Notes under the pieces: model-generated
Database searches by the model: none
Told to the model about the DNA's origin: nothing
What the model saw: the letters and a program-made list of their open reading frames with translations, nothing else
Program-made: the position numbers and the translations under genes
Part shown: one piece after another, positions 1 to 11,354 of the stretch
How positions within the stretch are numbered: position 1 is the stretch's first letter
Layout: every line of letters begins with the position of its first letter
Assembly (NCBI GenBank): GCA_946894095.1
Contig: OX335665.1
Coordinates: 4,412,001-4,476,000 of the forward strand
Source of the DNA: Incurvaria masculella
Lineage: Eukaryota; Arthropoda; Insecta; Lepidoptera; Incurvariidae
Direction of reading: 5' to 3'
Length of the DNA: 64,000 nucleotides

Positions 1-317
1 TGGCCTAGCGTACCAGAGGCCCGGGTTCAATACCAACTTGCACCACTGTCCTTCTCTTTCAGAGTTCGATAAGTGCATTTCGTCACGAATGCGAGCTGCT
101 CCATGGTTCGGAATCCATGTAAAACTGTAGGTCCCCTTCCCCTACTAGGTGGTAGGGTTTAGGCTCGTAGCCTAGTGGCGCTGTTTTCCATCCAGTTCAA
201 TGTAGACGTGCTCATAAAGGGAAGGTCCTGGCATGGCACCTAATTCCTTCGGAATTGTGGGGTATTGGGCTAATATCATAACGGTAGTGTGCGGTATTAG
301 GTCGCATAAAAAAAAAG
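1..317 (+). repeat. SINE copy, tRNA-type head (5' end outside window)
   Basis: The head holds a B-box-like GGTTCAATACC near position 25. It is followed by the unique linker GAATGCGAGCTGCTCC, the shared body (CTGTAGGTCCCCTT) and the tail hairpin pair (GGCTAATA, GGTATTAG), ending in an A-run at 308-317. An internal rearrangement at 163-187 places a second head fragment (CGTAGCCTAGTGGCG) inside the body. The copy lies in the Mnx intron downstream of exon 2. Confidence 0.75.
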
Positions 318-427
318 ACAACCCCTATGGAGATGTCTGCGTCCTTCTAGGTGGACGGGGTGCCGAGTTATGTGGGCCTGAATTTTAGAGGGGGGGATGG
401 AAATAATGTTGATGATGAATGAAGAGC

Positions 428-533
428 CTGGGTGGTGGAAGTCGGACGCGAGCTGGTGCAGCGGCCCGCCGTGACTGGGGTAGCTGAAGAGCGCGGGCGA
501 GCCCATCAGCGCCGGGTTCTGCGGCAGCAGCCG
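428..533 (-). pseudogene. partial tandem duplicate of Mnx exon 2
   Basis: About 106 bp nearly repeat the middle of exon 2 (roughly 654-768). The copy encodes LLPQNPALMGSPALFSYP, then HGGPLHQLAS and FHHPG in the same frame order. It lacks a 9-bp GGC-rich stretch (three prolines) and has about six substitutions. Homology stops abruptly after the FHHPGS codons and near the LLPQ codons. It has no clean acceptor of its own, no QLEWLARTGM segment and no matching donor, so it is probably a dead exon fragment in the following intron. Confidence 0.75.
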
Positions 534-567
534 CGGCGTCGGTACACACAATAAACATGACACTGAC

Positions 568-789
568 CGGCGAGATCGGGTATCCGCGGGTAGAACATGC
601 CGGTCCGCGCCAGCCACTCGAGCTGCATGTGGTGGATGGCGGCGGCGCGCTCGGAGCCCGGGTGGTGGAAGGCGGACGCGAGCTGGTGCGGCGGCGGCAG
701 CGGCCCGCCGTGGCCGGGGTAGCTGAAGAGCGCGGGCGAGCCCATCAGCGCCGGGTTCTGCGGCAGCAGCCCCGGCTTCGGGATGAGCC
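568..789 (-). CDS. exex: Mnx/HB9-type homeobox protein, coding exon 2 (pre-homeodomain region)
   Basis: A 222-bp exon bounded by an acceptor (ctcttgcag|GG, exon starting at 789) and a donor (GCCG|gtcagt, ending at 568). Entry and exit are both phase 1, so it joins exon 1 exactly. It encodes 73 residues: a Pro/Gly stretch, LLPQNPALMGSPALF, HQLASAFHHPG, then QLEWLARTGMFYPRIPDLA. That last piece aligns with the segment just before the homeodomain of vertebrate MNX1, where QLDQWLRAS is followed by GM, LPKMPDF. The homeodomain should begin in the next exon, left of the window. A partial second copy of this exon lies only about 35 bp past the donor (428-533). Exon identity is well supported; the gene name is inferred from these motifs. 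Confidence 0.7.
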
Positions 790-1410
790 CTGCAAGAGAC
801 GGGCGTCTTGTATTGCTGCGGGACCGGCCATTTTGCCGTCAACGAGGAAGTGGGATGGGAGAGGCAACCAAAACACGGGGAAGGCGTAGCCACTTTTACA
901 TACAAAAAAGTGAATGCGAATTCACTTACTACTGACGTTCTCGAGTTCCAACGAGATGTAGGAACACGTTTAGTGCAACAAACATTCGATGTCTTGCATC
1001 CCGAATTCGTAGGCAAATTAACTACAGTTAGTGGTTTTCCACTAGCTCGTCGCTACGCTGCCGTTATAGTATATAGTGGTAAAAGTCACGGGCGACATTG
1101 CCTAGCCTATACTATATGAATTGTTTGTGTAAATTGTACAAATGAAATGAAATAGTTTCTTAGCGACCTGGAAGCTGCTAGACTCAAATTAACAACGAAA
1201 GTAATATTGCTATTGAGTCGTACTCGTTCACGCCGTCGGCCATGTCGGCGATTTCGGATGGTAACTCAACAGCTATTACTAGCACTAGTACTTATTCTGT
1301 AACTCAGATGTGGAGGAAATCTTCAGTACTTACTTGAGGGAAGTATTACTACATTTGTGCCGAAACTTAAAAATGTTGAATGCGATAATATGTATTAAAA
1401 AATAACTAAC
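790..1410 (-). other. intron 1 of the Mnx-type gene
   Basis: It runs from the donor gttagt (1410-1405) to the acceptor ctcttgcag (798-790), 621 bp. The plus strand has a 103-codon open frame (808-1119) with no recognisable domain. I see no clear repeat in it. Confidence 0.6.
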
Positions 1411-2251
1411 CTGGTCTATTGTAAGTCTCGTATTCATCTTGTCCCCCGACTTCGACTCCCGGCGATATCGGCGGACTGTAGCTGCCCGCAGACCTGTTCC
1501 CGTCGTCGGAGCCCCCGGGGCTTCCGCTCCGGGGACTGCTGCCCCCGGACCGGGGGCTGCAGCTCGGCTGCTCCTCGAAGCCCCTCTGCTCGAACCCCAC
1601 CCTCTCGTGCTGATCGGCCCCCCTATCCTCGAACTGCCTCGCGTCCTCGAAATTGGGTCGCCGGTCCTCGAAACTGGGTCTCTTCTCGTCGTTGGGTCGC
1701 GTGTCGTCGAAGTTAGGCTTCCTCTCGAAGCCGGCTCGCTCGAAGTTGGGTCGCAGTTCCTCGAAATGTACGCCCCTTTCGTCGAATCTAGGTTCGTATT
1801 TGTTGATAGTGCTGTGTTCGATGTGTCGCTCGTAGTTCTGCGCCTGTTCCACGTTTTGATGACCAGGCTTTTGTCGCGCAAGATTGTGCTGTTGGATCAG
1901 TGCTAGGTACTTCTGATGGGTCATTCTCTCTTGGAGGGTTGGAACATTCTGCGCTTCCGTGTTTTCTATGTTTTTGGATAACAGAGCGTCTATGCAAAAG
2001 GATTTCTTGTTGTTGTTCGTGTTGGGACTTTTCAGAATTGTTCTGTCCTCGTCGTCGTCTGAGGATTGGTGTTTTTGTTTGTTGTAGTACATGTTATTGT
2101 CGTGTATCTTGGGGCTGTTCGATCTGGACTCTGAGTCCACGGTGCCATTGAGACGGTGGATGGGTGTCGGTGACATGGATTTATCTTGGAGATCTGTCGA
2201 GTTGCGTTTCTGGCTTTGGTATACAGAGTGAGGTAATATTTGAGAGGACAT
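1411..2251 (-). CDS. exex: Mnx/HB9-type homeobox protein, coding exon 1 (N-terminal part)
   Basis: Open frame of 280 codons plus one base. It starts at the ATG at 2251 (context caaaaATG) and ends at a good splice donor (CCAG|gttagt) at 1411/1410. Residues 85-94 read FCIDALLSKN, the short N-terminal motif that Mnx/HB9 proteins carry as FRIDALLA. The rest is low-complexity: Ser/Asn/Asp-rich (about residues 35-82), a run of RPNFE-like repeats (about 145-225), then Gly/Ser/Pro-rich. The phase-1 junction joins exon 2 (568-789) without disturbing the frame. Family knowledge: Mnx proteins are nuclear DNA-binding regulators of motor-neuron identity. No homeodomain is in the window, so the assignment rests on two motifs and the splice match. 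Another homeobox class sharing an FxIDALL motif is the main alternative. The true start could lie in an unseen upstream exon. Confidence 0.68.
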
Positions 2252-2499
2252 TTTTGTGTTAACACATTTATCATAACATTTAAATGTATGTATACTTTAA
2301 AAAAATCACTGATTGTTTATTTTTTAGAATAGGAACTATGAATGACTCATGCTTTGATTAGTTTCGATTTTCTTTCTTCTGCGGATATTGTTACCAGGTT
2401 TGAACTGATGTTATTACCTGGAAATAAAGACAATATTTCTTTGAGACAATATTTCTTTCTTTCTAAAATTAAAAGTATGAACATTATAAATATTATGGG

Positions 2500-2635
2500 G
2501 ATTAAACCCGTGAAGTTTCTTTGCGGGTTCTTCTTTACTGGGTTGATCGAATCCGCGGATCTTTGTGACGTAACTTGGTGTAGTTTGACTACCAAAAAGT
2601 TTAAATAAATGAAATGAAAAATGAAATGAAATAAA
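2500..2635 (+). repeat. dispersed repeat with GAAAT tail
   Basis: Contains GCGGGTTCTTCTTTACTGGG, GATCGAATCCGCGGATC and AAAAAGTTTAAATAAATG, and ends in a (GAAAT)n-like tail. The same core recurs at 29480-29575. The form fits the 3' end of a LINE or a SINE. Family unknown to me. Confidence 0.55.
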
Positions 2636-4240
2636 TACTCTTGGAAAACAATCGAAGGAACAAAAATATTTTTCATTCATAGTCCAGCAGTAATGGCAGG
2701 ATCATCTGTGCTCTATATTTTTTTTACCTCTACATATTCGAGTTAAAAATGCGGCTTTTCAGTTACTACTCTATATATTGGCAGAAATGACAAGAAATGT
2801 GATCAAGATCAGTTAGACTTCCCTTGCGGATCCAGTGTGATAGTTACTTTCATGATACCAAATATTATGTTACTTATTCACATTCCAATTCACAGGTCCA
2901 ACTTTAGATTATCTTCACCACAGAAACCCGTTCTGCGCATTTTTCAAACTGTGGCATTGACGCATGGGTGATAAAAATATTAGTATCAAGGGAATTACCA
3001 AATTGACATTATAATCGACAAACATATTACCTATATTGCGAAATCTATCCAGTGCATCAGGCGATAAGATCAGTATCTACAGAATTCGTGCATTAAATTT
3101 TAATTAGCTTGTAATGCTGCCGATAATATATAATCGCCGGTGCTCTATATCAATTATCTCTTCGATAATACCAACCCAGGCACCCAAAGAAGTAGTAAGT
3201 CCGTTATCTCATCGGTGAGGATCAGTCATGTGCCATGTGTTCTACTATCCAGATTTTCCGTTCGCGCCTGAAAGAGTTTCTACTCAAATCGTAAAATCTC
3301 ACGTTTATCCACTGTTTTATAAGTAAATCGCAATTAGGTATTAATTCTGGTATTATTTACCTATTCTATATTATTTAACATATGTATGTATTAATATGCA
3401 CAGTATAATATATATGTATGTATTACGTGTATTTAATTAATGTATTACATGTATTAATTAGTATCATTTTAGTATTAAAGTAACGTAATTTTTATTTATT
3501 CGTTTTCTTGTTTTTTGCGCCTACCCATTTCTGATTCTTAATACTGTGAGGTAGGCTGGTAGAAAATGACTTATTAAAAGCATCGCCGAAGAAGTTGATT
3601 TAAATATCGAAGAATATGAATTAAAATACTTTTTATTTTTGTATGTTATGAGTATTTTTATCATTAAACATTTTTTTACGTATATTTCAAGACGACGGCT
3701 GATATACTTAACGAAGGCATAACACTTATTATAACTCAGTTACTGTCCAAATAAAGTTTCATTTCAAATTCGATGTAAGGACCTATTCAACTTGACTGAC
3801 ATTGATGAGATGACATTTCGGCTCGGTTGCAGAAAGCGCTATCAACACTAAAATTACTTTAATATTTTATAAAACCCTTTTCTTGACGTAACTTAATTAT
3901 TATTTTGTCAATGGCTTCACGATAAGTACGTGTTTGATTGCCTGGCATTTTTCTACCATGTTAATGGAACGAAAATGATCAATGTTCCAACGTGATATGC
4001 CGGGAGTGTAAACTTAGACTAAGTGGACGTTGAAAAAAAAAACAGCGGAGTTTCTTTCCAGTTCTTCTTCGCTGTGTTTTGTTTTGCCGAACTGGCCAAT
4101 GCTAAAATATGACAAATCCGAGTGCAGTGTACTGTCTATGGATGATGAATAAACAATACAATACAATAGTTCATTTTAGGATTGTAAAAACGCCTAGGTA
4201 AATAATTTTGAATAATTTTGCAATCAGTAAAAATAAAAAT
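2636..4240. other. AT-rich sequence upstream of the Mnx-type gene, no gene seen
   Basis: No coding frame with a recognisable product. 3980-4166 looks like the 3' end of a retroposon on the plus strand (GATGATGAATAAACAATAC followed by a short ACAAT run). The rest is AT-rich single-copy-looking sequence and could hold regulatory DNA of the homeobox gene. Confidence 0.4.
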
Positions 4241-4251
4241 TAAAGTTAAAG

Positions 4252-4305
4252 CCGGGTCTAACGTGTACAAAAGAGGTTGCGCGTCGTTTGTACACGTTAG
4301 ACCAT
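4252..4305. repeat. short perfect hairpin
   Basis: GGTCTAACGTGTACAAA and its reverse complement TTTGTACACGTTAGACC are separated by about 16 bp. Function not known. Confidence 0.7.
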
Positions 4306-4586
4306 GCACAAAAACGGAAATTTCCTACTCTTTCTATTTCTATTTCCTACTCCATTTATAAAGATATTTAGCTTAAATTATGATAATAACATCATCTAAC
4401 CAGTACTTAGTAATCTATGAATTGTAAATTTTATCAAAGTTTTCGATTTACTGGAACATTAAATGCTTAACATGAAACATTTTGAATTAAAAAGTATGCT
4501 CGGTCATTCACGAGAAAAACGAATGAATAAAAACATAGGAGTTAAAAATATACTAACAAAACTTGAAAATATATTCATGAAATAAA

Positions 4587-4873
4587 TCCGGCCAAGTGCG
4601 AGACGGACTCGCACACGAAGGGTTCCGTACCAGCGTACAAGATTTAACTAAAAATAATTAGGTTTTTTTTGTATGGGGCCCCCTTTTTTACTATTCTTTT
4701 ATTTTACCGATTTGTTGTTATATATAGCGACAAAATAAAAACGCACTCTGGGAAACACGCTCCCTACCTATTACGGTTCATTAGACACAGCTCTGTGACG
4801 GACGGACGGACGGACGGGCGGCGGAGGCTTAGTAATAGGGTTCTGTTTGCACCCTTTGGGTACGGAACCCTAA
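4587..4873 (+). repeat. lepidopteran short repeat (CCGGCCAAGTGCGAG family), copy 1
   Basis: Begins CCGGCCAAGTGCGAGACGG, has an internal (GGAC)n run and ends at GGGTACGGAACCCT. Other copies are at 11033-11283, 28708-28975 and 39336-39616. It encodes nothing recognisable and is abundant in moth genomes from general knowledge. Confidence 0.8.
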
Positions 4874-5483
4874 ACACTATTAAATTCAGGAGAAACTTGT
4901 TTTCTACATCAAAACATGTCCGATTTTACTAGATTTTCACATTCCGAGATTTTTCATTGTATCGTTAACACCATGCATAGTTTTGAAATTGCCTAAGTTG
5001 AAAAGTGCGGCCTAAGCCACTGGGCCACGCACGTGCTTTACATGTAACAATAATGCTTTGTTACATTTAAATGGAAACTAATTAAGGTTTAATAAAACTT
5101 TAAAAATTTTCTTTACTCTCCCAATGACTTTAACCCCTAAACACATTTATCTCTTGCAAATTTGTATCCATATATTATTATATTTATTTATATAAGTACT
5201 TTAAGTGTACCTTGTTTATCTATATTTTAGTATTCTTATATATGTAGATATTTTTATTATTGAAATGCTCAATTATTTCTGTCTACCGCCACGTACCTCT
5301 CGCTACATCCCAAAGGTCGGTAGGTAGAGAATGCTCTTGGGCATTAAGCCCGCTTTATGTAACAATTTTGGAAGGTGTACAATAAAGAATTTTATTATGA
5401 TTAATATTAAGAATGCTTTAAAGTGAGGGAAAACATCCTAAGGAAACCCACCCATTCGGTGATATTAGGCATTCCAGCTAATA

Positions 5484-5740
5484 CTTTTTTTATGTAACTG
5501 GAAATGGATGGAATACAACACCCACCCTTATAATATTAGCCGAACACAACGCATTCCCGAAGGAATTAGGTGCCATGCCAGGACCTTCCCTTTAAGAGCA
5601 CGCCTACACTGATTTGGATGGAAAACACGGAACACTTTTCATTGCCACATTTCGACCATCTTTTCATCCAATGCGATGGTACCATCCCTGGCGGGCTTAA
5701 ACCCTACCACATAGTAACGAAAGGGAATATTATTGCGAAC
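5484..5740 (-). repeat. SINE copy (body and tail only)
   Basis: Minus-oriented: starts with the reversed tail (TTTTTTATGTAACTGGAAAT), then GGTGCCATGCCAGGACCTTC, and ends near CCCTACCACATAGTA. No head is recognisable. The outer tail hairpin is disturbed. Confidence 0.7.
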
Positions 5741-6032
5741 CATGGAACAGTTCATGGCATATCCATGGTATATTTTGGTACATATTTTCGTTTTCCTGAA
5801 ATAATTTCAACATAATGACGCTATACGTTTTCTCAGCGAGATTTCTTTTTCATATTACACACAGATGGCTAACACCGCAAGTTTACAACAAATATTTCTC
5901 AATGAAAATATAGTATTTCCTTTATATAAATAAAAATGTAGCAGTTTCATACAAGGAAAAGAAAAAATCCACGTAATCTTTTTTTTTGCTTTTCACTCTT
6001 TGAGTTACATTTGAGATGATGTATTTTAAAAT

Positions 6033-6490
6033 TCAGTCACAAACACGCTTTAAACGACAAAACAAAAACAGAAAAATTAAATATAGTTTTACCATTTTGT
6101 GAAAAATCCAGAAACTGACAAAAACGGTTCGAAACTCAATTCCATAGTCCGCGACCACAAAACAAAAGATGGCTGCACTCGTTCGAAATTCAAAAGCTCG
6201 CGCGCGAATCCAAACTGCCGCGGCCGTGCGGCGCGTTCCGAAATGCGTTCCACCCGGCGCTCTCGCGATATGCCACTGAATAATTCCATACATTTCCGTT
6301 GTTGCCGGCTGATAAAACCGCGGGGCGTGGGTCCCGCCCCCAGTGTCGTCCGTCCCGCTCCCTCCATTGTTGTCGCCGCTCCCGCTTGATGTAATCTCGT
6401 AGTCTACACATACTTCGATCATTAGTAATCTGGCCGCTCGTTTGGTTGTTTGGCCTGACATTGTCTTGAACTTTCTGCGCGGAGCTCTTT
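6033..6490. promoter_or_regulatory. CpG-rich island, candidate promoter / first exon
   Basis: A sharp CpG-rich block (about 6170-6490) in AT-rich surroundings, with CCAAAAGATGGCTGC-like and CCGCGG motifs. On the minus strand a 142-codon frame opens at 6461 (MSGQTTKRAARLL) and has a possible donor (GAA|gtatgt) 16 codons in. This could be an upstream promoter or leader exon of the Mnx-type gene or a separate transcript. No protein family is recognised. Confidence 0.3.
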
Positions 6491-6524
6491 AGATTTTCTT
6501 CGCTCCGCGGATCTTAGTAGACTT

Positions 6525-7095
6525 TTTTTATGTGACTTGACATGAATGGCTAATAGCATAACGACTGGGGAATGTGACTCGTATGTATGTATAATCGACC
6601 GTGAAGCAAGGACATATTAATGAAAGAGAGATCCCTGTAAAAAAGAACTACTTCACGAATATACTGCAAGGCTAGACCCGAACCAGCAAAACATACCATT
6701 CGCTGTTATCGCGTCTAACCAATTTTGCCACCTGAGGTATATTGGAGCAGTATATTCGTAAAGCAGTTCTTTTTACAGGGATCTCTCTTTAATTGATGTA
6801 TCCTTGGTTCACGGTCGATTATACGCACATACATGTCACATTCCTTGGAATAAGCGACGTATATGCTTGGTACGAAAAAGTATATTTACTTAAGCATAAC
6901 TACTGTCATGATATTAGCCCAACACACCTCATGGGAACTAGGGACCTACCTTTTGTCGCGCAGCTACATCGAACTGGAAGGAAAACACGGACAATTTTAA
7001 TTGCCGCCTGGACCATCGTTCACTCAGTGCTATGGTACCAACCTGGGCGGGATTAACTCTACCTCCTAGAAAGTAAGGAGGGGACCTACAGTAGA
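6525..7095 (-). repeat. SINE copy interrupted by a palindromic element
   Basis: The tail (TTTTTTATGTGACTTGACAT) lies at 6525-6566 and the body resumes at 6893 (TGTCATGATATTAGCCCAAC) through GGGGACCTACAG near 7090. The interruption is the inverted-repeat element at 6566-6848. Confidence 0.7.
6566..6848. mobile_element. palindromic MITE inside a SINE
   Basis: Two roughly 90-bp arms are near reverse complements: GGAATGTGAC, TATAATCGACCGTGAA, GAGAGATCCCTGTAAAAA on the left and their reverse on the right (TTTTTACAGGGATCTCTCTT, TTCACGGTCGATTATA, GTCACATTCC). There is no open frame. It probably inserted after the SINE. Confidence 0.75.
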
Positions 7096-8981
7096 ATCCG
7101 AACGAGAATCCGAACAACGAACGACGAATCCCTTAGTTGACTCTTACGACATGCATGGAAATAAATGCAGTGGGCCACATTGTATTATTTTACGTGCCGC
7201 AACCCACACATCACTGACTGGTTGAAATAGTATGATAATGTTTACAGTATGCGTGCACTGACTACAAGCGAACGCCAAGATGATACAGTGGTTAATACAC
7301 AAGAAAAATAAATCTCTCTAAGAGGGAGAGAAACCACTGAACAAAAATTTTAAAAATCAAGAGATAATGTAATTTAGATCGGTGTAATTCGGTTAACATT
7401 TTACTCTGATCTTCGTTGAAAATCCGACAAAATTATTCAATGCCATCGCCAATCGATGTTTCGAAGTTAAGGGACATCTAGTCGCTCCGTTAAATTCCGA
7501 AGCGTTAAGATAGCAGTTCCACTTTATCGTTTTAAGTCGATAGCTAAAAATTTAACACTTATTATGTTTTAGAATTAAGTATGACTTTGGAGCCATAAAC
7601 ATTGAGCCTTGCTTGGCAATTGTTTTTGTTACCGTCTTGATCATTGTCACCGGAACCTTAGGCGCTGTCTTTTGTTTTCGTTTTGATTTCTTTGCAATAT
7701 TTTTTTTTATTTTGAAATGTATTGAAAGACATTGAAAATACGACGTTTTTCCATTTTTTTAAGAACCCATTTGGCAACATCAAGTTTGATTTCAAATTAA
7801 AATTAACCGTAACGTTGTGTCATTTATATGTATTGTGCGTGTGTTAGTTTTCGGGTCGGTTTTTGATATTATAAGATCTGCTTCTACCAGTATGATTATT
7901 CGTATTTGATCTATGTAAAAATATTTTGTAAGGTGAAATACTATAGGTATAGATTTTTTTAAGCTTCATGACTATTGAATACCTGACAGACAAAACTGAA
8001 ATATTTCTTTAGCTTTAAGCTTTAAATGATGAAGTGCGACTGAAATTTGCGTCTGTCTCTAGAGAGCCCTTAAGAATCGAGGTACATACACCCACCTGGC
8101 GAGACGGAAAATTCTCTTATTGGCTTTTACAGTTATCCTCATTGGAGTTGGAGAATGTTGAGTCGTTACCTCGCAGTAACGAGAACGGAAGGCAGCTGAT
8201 TGCGCCGTAATAGATCCTTGCCAGGGCTGCCGCTTTTGCTGTTATCATTGCTTTTTAGGGTTGTGCCGCAATTCTTTACAACGATGTCTAATAAAGATGC
8301 GCAAGTAGGTAAATCAGAAATATACAAATATTGGTTAGGTAGGTAATTGTGCATCGTGATTGTGCAGGAAAAAAATAAACAATTACCCTCAAATACTAAA
8401 CGGAATTACCTTCCTTGTTTTTTTCTCCTTTTTAAAAATCTATTTTTATAAAATTATTATATGAATTATAAAGCTCTACCTTTAATACAATGTATAGTGC
8501 AATACATTATATTATTATGAATTATGTTATCGGTCGGTTTTTTCTGGATCTCTTTCGGTTTGTGTTTCTGCTTTTATTTTCGGGATTTCCGCTCATAACT
8601 TGAGAACCACTTGCCCGATTTTTATGCGACTTTTGTCTTCTCCCCATCTACTGACTCCTGGCTACTGACCATCGTGCTAAATTACTTAAGCAGTAAGGGA
8701 ATAAGAGAGACTTCGCGATAAACCGACATATCTTTGTCGCACTTTAAACTGGACGAAGTCGCAGTATTTTCTTGGCCTGCTCATACATTTTGGTTCAAGA
8801 GGTGTTTACTGGGAATGAGCAAATCCTTCAGTAATACTATAGGCTTAGGTACATGTATTATTTTAAAATACCGCCAATCTTGACTTTATTAAACTCACCA
8901 CACGATTTATTAAACTCATACTAACCCCCATTCATTCATTAATACATTTATTTTTATAAAAGCAATATAATTTCATTATAA
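7096..8981. other. no gene seen
   Basis: AT-rich sequence. 7140-7200 resembles 43530-43590 (both contain GAATAAATGCAG-like and TTATTTTTACG-like strings), so at least part is an old repeat. No product recognised. Confidence 0.35.
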
Positions 8982-10263
8982 TAGGTCGGGGAAAAAGTCT
9001 TTTCGCATTATAGTATGTATGAACTTGTAATAAAATCTCTTTGGCTATACTATTTGTATCTGGCTGGTTTTGGTATCATTGAAAGTTTAAATTTTAAAGA
9101 ACATAATTCCAAATTCAAATTAGGAAAATGTGTGATTCTCATTTGTTTTTCGTACTGTCAAAATGAGTGAATCTAATGAAGAAATTCGATACATTTTAAA
9201 ATTTTACTACAAAAAAGGTAAAAATGCAACGCAAGCCGCGAAAAAAATTTGCGATGTTTATGGACCTAGTGCAGTGTCTGTGAGAGTAGCACAAATTTGG
9301 TTTAAGCGTTTTCAATCCGGAAATTTTAATGTCAAAGATGCACGTCGCTCTGGTCGCCCTATTACGGATAAAATGGATGCCATTTTTGAAAAAGTGGAGC
9401 AAGTAGTTACGTCAGTAGTTACGACGTAGCTGAAGAACTAGGAATTGACCACAAAACAGTTTTGGCGCATTTGAAAAAAACTGGGTACACAAAAAAGCTC
9501 GATATTTGGGTACCTCACGAGCTCACTGAAAGAAACCTAATGAACCGTGTACTCATTTGTGATTCTTTATTACGACGTAATGAAACCGAACCATTTTTGA
9601 AGAAGCTGATAACTGGTGATGAAAAGTGGATCACGTACGACAAGAACGTGCGAAAAAGGTCGTGGTCAAAGGCCGGTCAAGCTTCACAGACTGTGGCGAA
9701 ACCCGGGTTAACTCGCAACAAGGTGATGCTGTGTGTGTGGTGGGATTGGAAGGGCATTATTCATTATGAGCTGTTACCACCAGGCAGGACCATCGATTCT
9801 GAACTCTACTGCGAACAACTGATGAGATTAAAGCAAGAAGTTGAGAGAAAGCGGCCGGAATTAATCAACAGAAGGGGTGTGGTTTTTCATCATGATAACG
9901 CTAGACCTCACACATCTTTAGCCACTCAGCAAAAACTAAGAGAGTTTGGCTGGGAGGTGTTAATGCATCCGCCGTATAGTCCTGACCTTGCACCTTCAGA
10001 TTTCCACCTGTTTAGGTCTCTTCAGAATTCTTTAGGCAGTGTCAGGTTAACATCACGAGAGGACTGCCAAAACCACTTGTCGCGGTATATTGATCAGAAG
10101 TCCCAATATTTCTATAGCAATGGGATCATGTCCCTACCTACAAGATGGCAAAAAGTTATCGAACAAAATGGTACCTACATACTTTAGTTAAATGTAAATA
10201 AACCATATTAAAAAATGTTTTGAATTTTCTTAAAAAATGCGAAGAAACTTTTTCCCCGACCTA
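8982..10263 (+). mobile_element. mariner element, copy 1
   Basis: About 1.28 kb with inverted ends: GGTCGGGGAAAAAGTC at the left and the reverse of GGTCGGGGAAAAAGTTTC at the right, flanked by TA. It carries a broken transposase (9163-10187). The same element occurs at 19991, 27286 and 60491. Confidence 0.93.
9163..10187 (+). pseudogene. mariner transposase, copy 1 (frameshifted)
   Basis: The DNA-cutting enzyme of an irritans-like Tc1/mariner element. The N-terminal part (9163-9429) has the helix-turn-helix region ending GRPITDKMDAIFEKVEQ. A second frame (9462-10187) carries WVPHELTERN and the D,D34D triad: D in TGDEKW, D in HHDNARPH, and D in APSDFHLF 34 residues later. All three aspartates are intact. 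The frame breaks at 9400-9412. There a 10-bp stretch seen in copies 2 and 4 is replaced by 9 bp, GTAGTTACG, which repeats the adjacent AGTAGTTACGACG. This gives a minus-one shift and an early stop. Full-length relatives have about 341 residues, so only this lesion prevents a full-length product. Confidence 0.92.
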
Positions 10264-11032
10264 TATAAAGGTTAATTATTTGATTAATAAAAAAAAATAT
10301 TTGGGTTAATTTAATATATATTTTGATGAATAAACCTATATGTGTATATATATTTTGTCTCAACGTATAAGATAAGTTTAATCTTTCAAGATTAGCCTCT
10401 GATATGTCCGATATCAATCTGCTTCAAGAATTCAATGGTTTTTGTTTCAATTATCCAGGTTTTTCCAACTTTTATTATGATAAAGATAGGTACTACTTTG
10501 ATTTAAAAATCATACCAGGAAAATATTGCGTATTTGTACCTACATATTTAACAAAGACTCCAAATATCGAACAACGACGGCCAGAACACGGACAGAGACG
10601 GCCGTAATAAAAGCAAAACGATAAAATATTAATATAAGTATGTTGCATTATGTTTCAGTTTCAGTTTGAGTTTCATTATTTTCTCCATTAGATGTATATT
10701 ACACACTCGGATTAGACATTTTTTTCCGGTCGGTGTGATTACTTCTGGCGAAGAATAGCCGGCAAGATACTTCGCCAGGTTGGTCATTGTATGTGATAAG
10801 TCAAAGTGTTGTTTCGGTGATTCTGAATTTAATGCGGGGCAAAAAAATCCTGAAAAAAATCCCCAAAGAGCGTAGGTCCGTTCAGGCAAAAGGCGTCAAT
10901 TCTATTTAACATTGTTGTAAGTAAGGTTTTTTTAATGAATGCTCATGGCAACTGTCAGAACTTTTCCTAGTTTATACAGAGCCAAAAATGGCGAGTTCAA
11001 CGAATAATCGTATATAATCGATCTACTTTTTA
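10264..11032. other. intergenic, two unrecognised open frames
   Basis: A 67-codon plus frame (10404-10607) and an 86-codon minus frame (10629-10889) are present. Neither shows a domain, splice signals or repetition elsewhere in the window. I do not claim either is a gene. Confidence 0.3.
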
Positions 11033-11283
11033 GTGTTCCGTATCAAAAAGGTGCCAACGGAACCATATTACTAAGCCTCCGCTGTCCGTCCGTCCGTCTG
11101 TCCGTCCGACTGTCTGAACCGTAATTTATTTTGCCGGAATAAAAACAAAAAGGTAAAATAAAAAAATACATAAATATTAAAGATGGACCTCATGCAAATA
11201 GCTAGATTTTTTGTGTTAAATCTTGAACGATAGTAAGGAACCCTTCGTGTGCGAGTCCGACTCGCACTTGGTCGGGTTTTTCA
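11033..11283 (-). repeat. lepidopteran short repeat, copy 2
   Basis: Opposite orientation to the 4587 copy: ACGGAACC, CTAAGCCTCCGCTGTCCG, a GTCC run, ending GAGTCCGACTCGCACTTGG. Confidence 0.8.
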
Positions 11284-11354
11284 ATTTCCATACCGAATTA
11301 CAAAAAGTCTATATTATAATACGCCAATATAAACACCCAACCCTATAAAGCCAA

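Noticed and set aside
1439..1906. A 155-codon plus-strand gene
   Set aside because: Antisense of Mnx exon 1; its Leu/Val repeats mirror the RPNFE repeats.
4669..4932. An 87-codon plus-strand gene
   Set aside because: It runs through the non-coding lepidopteran short repeat and its GGAC run.
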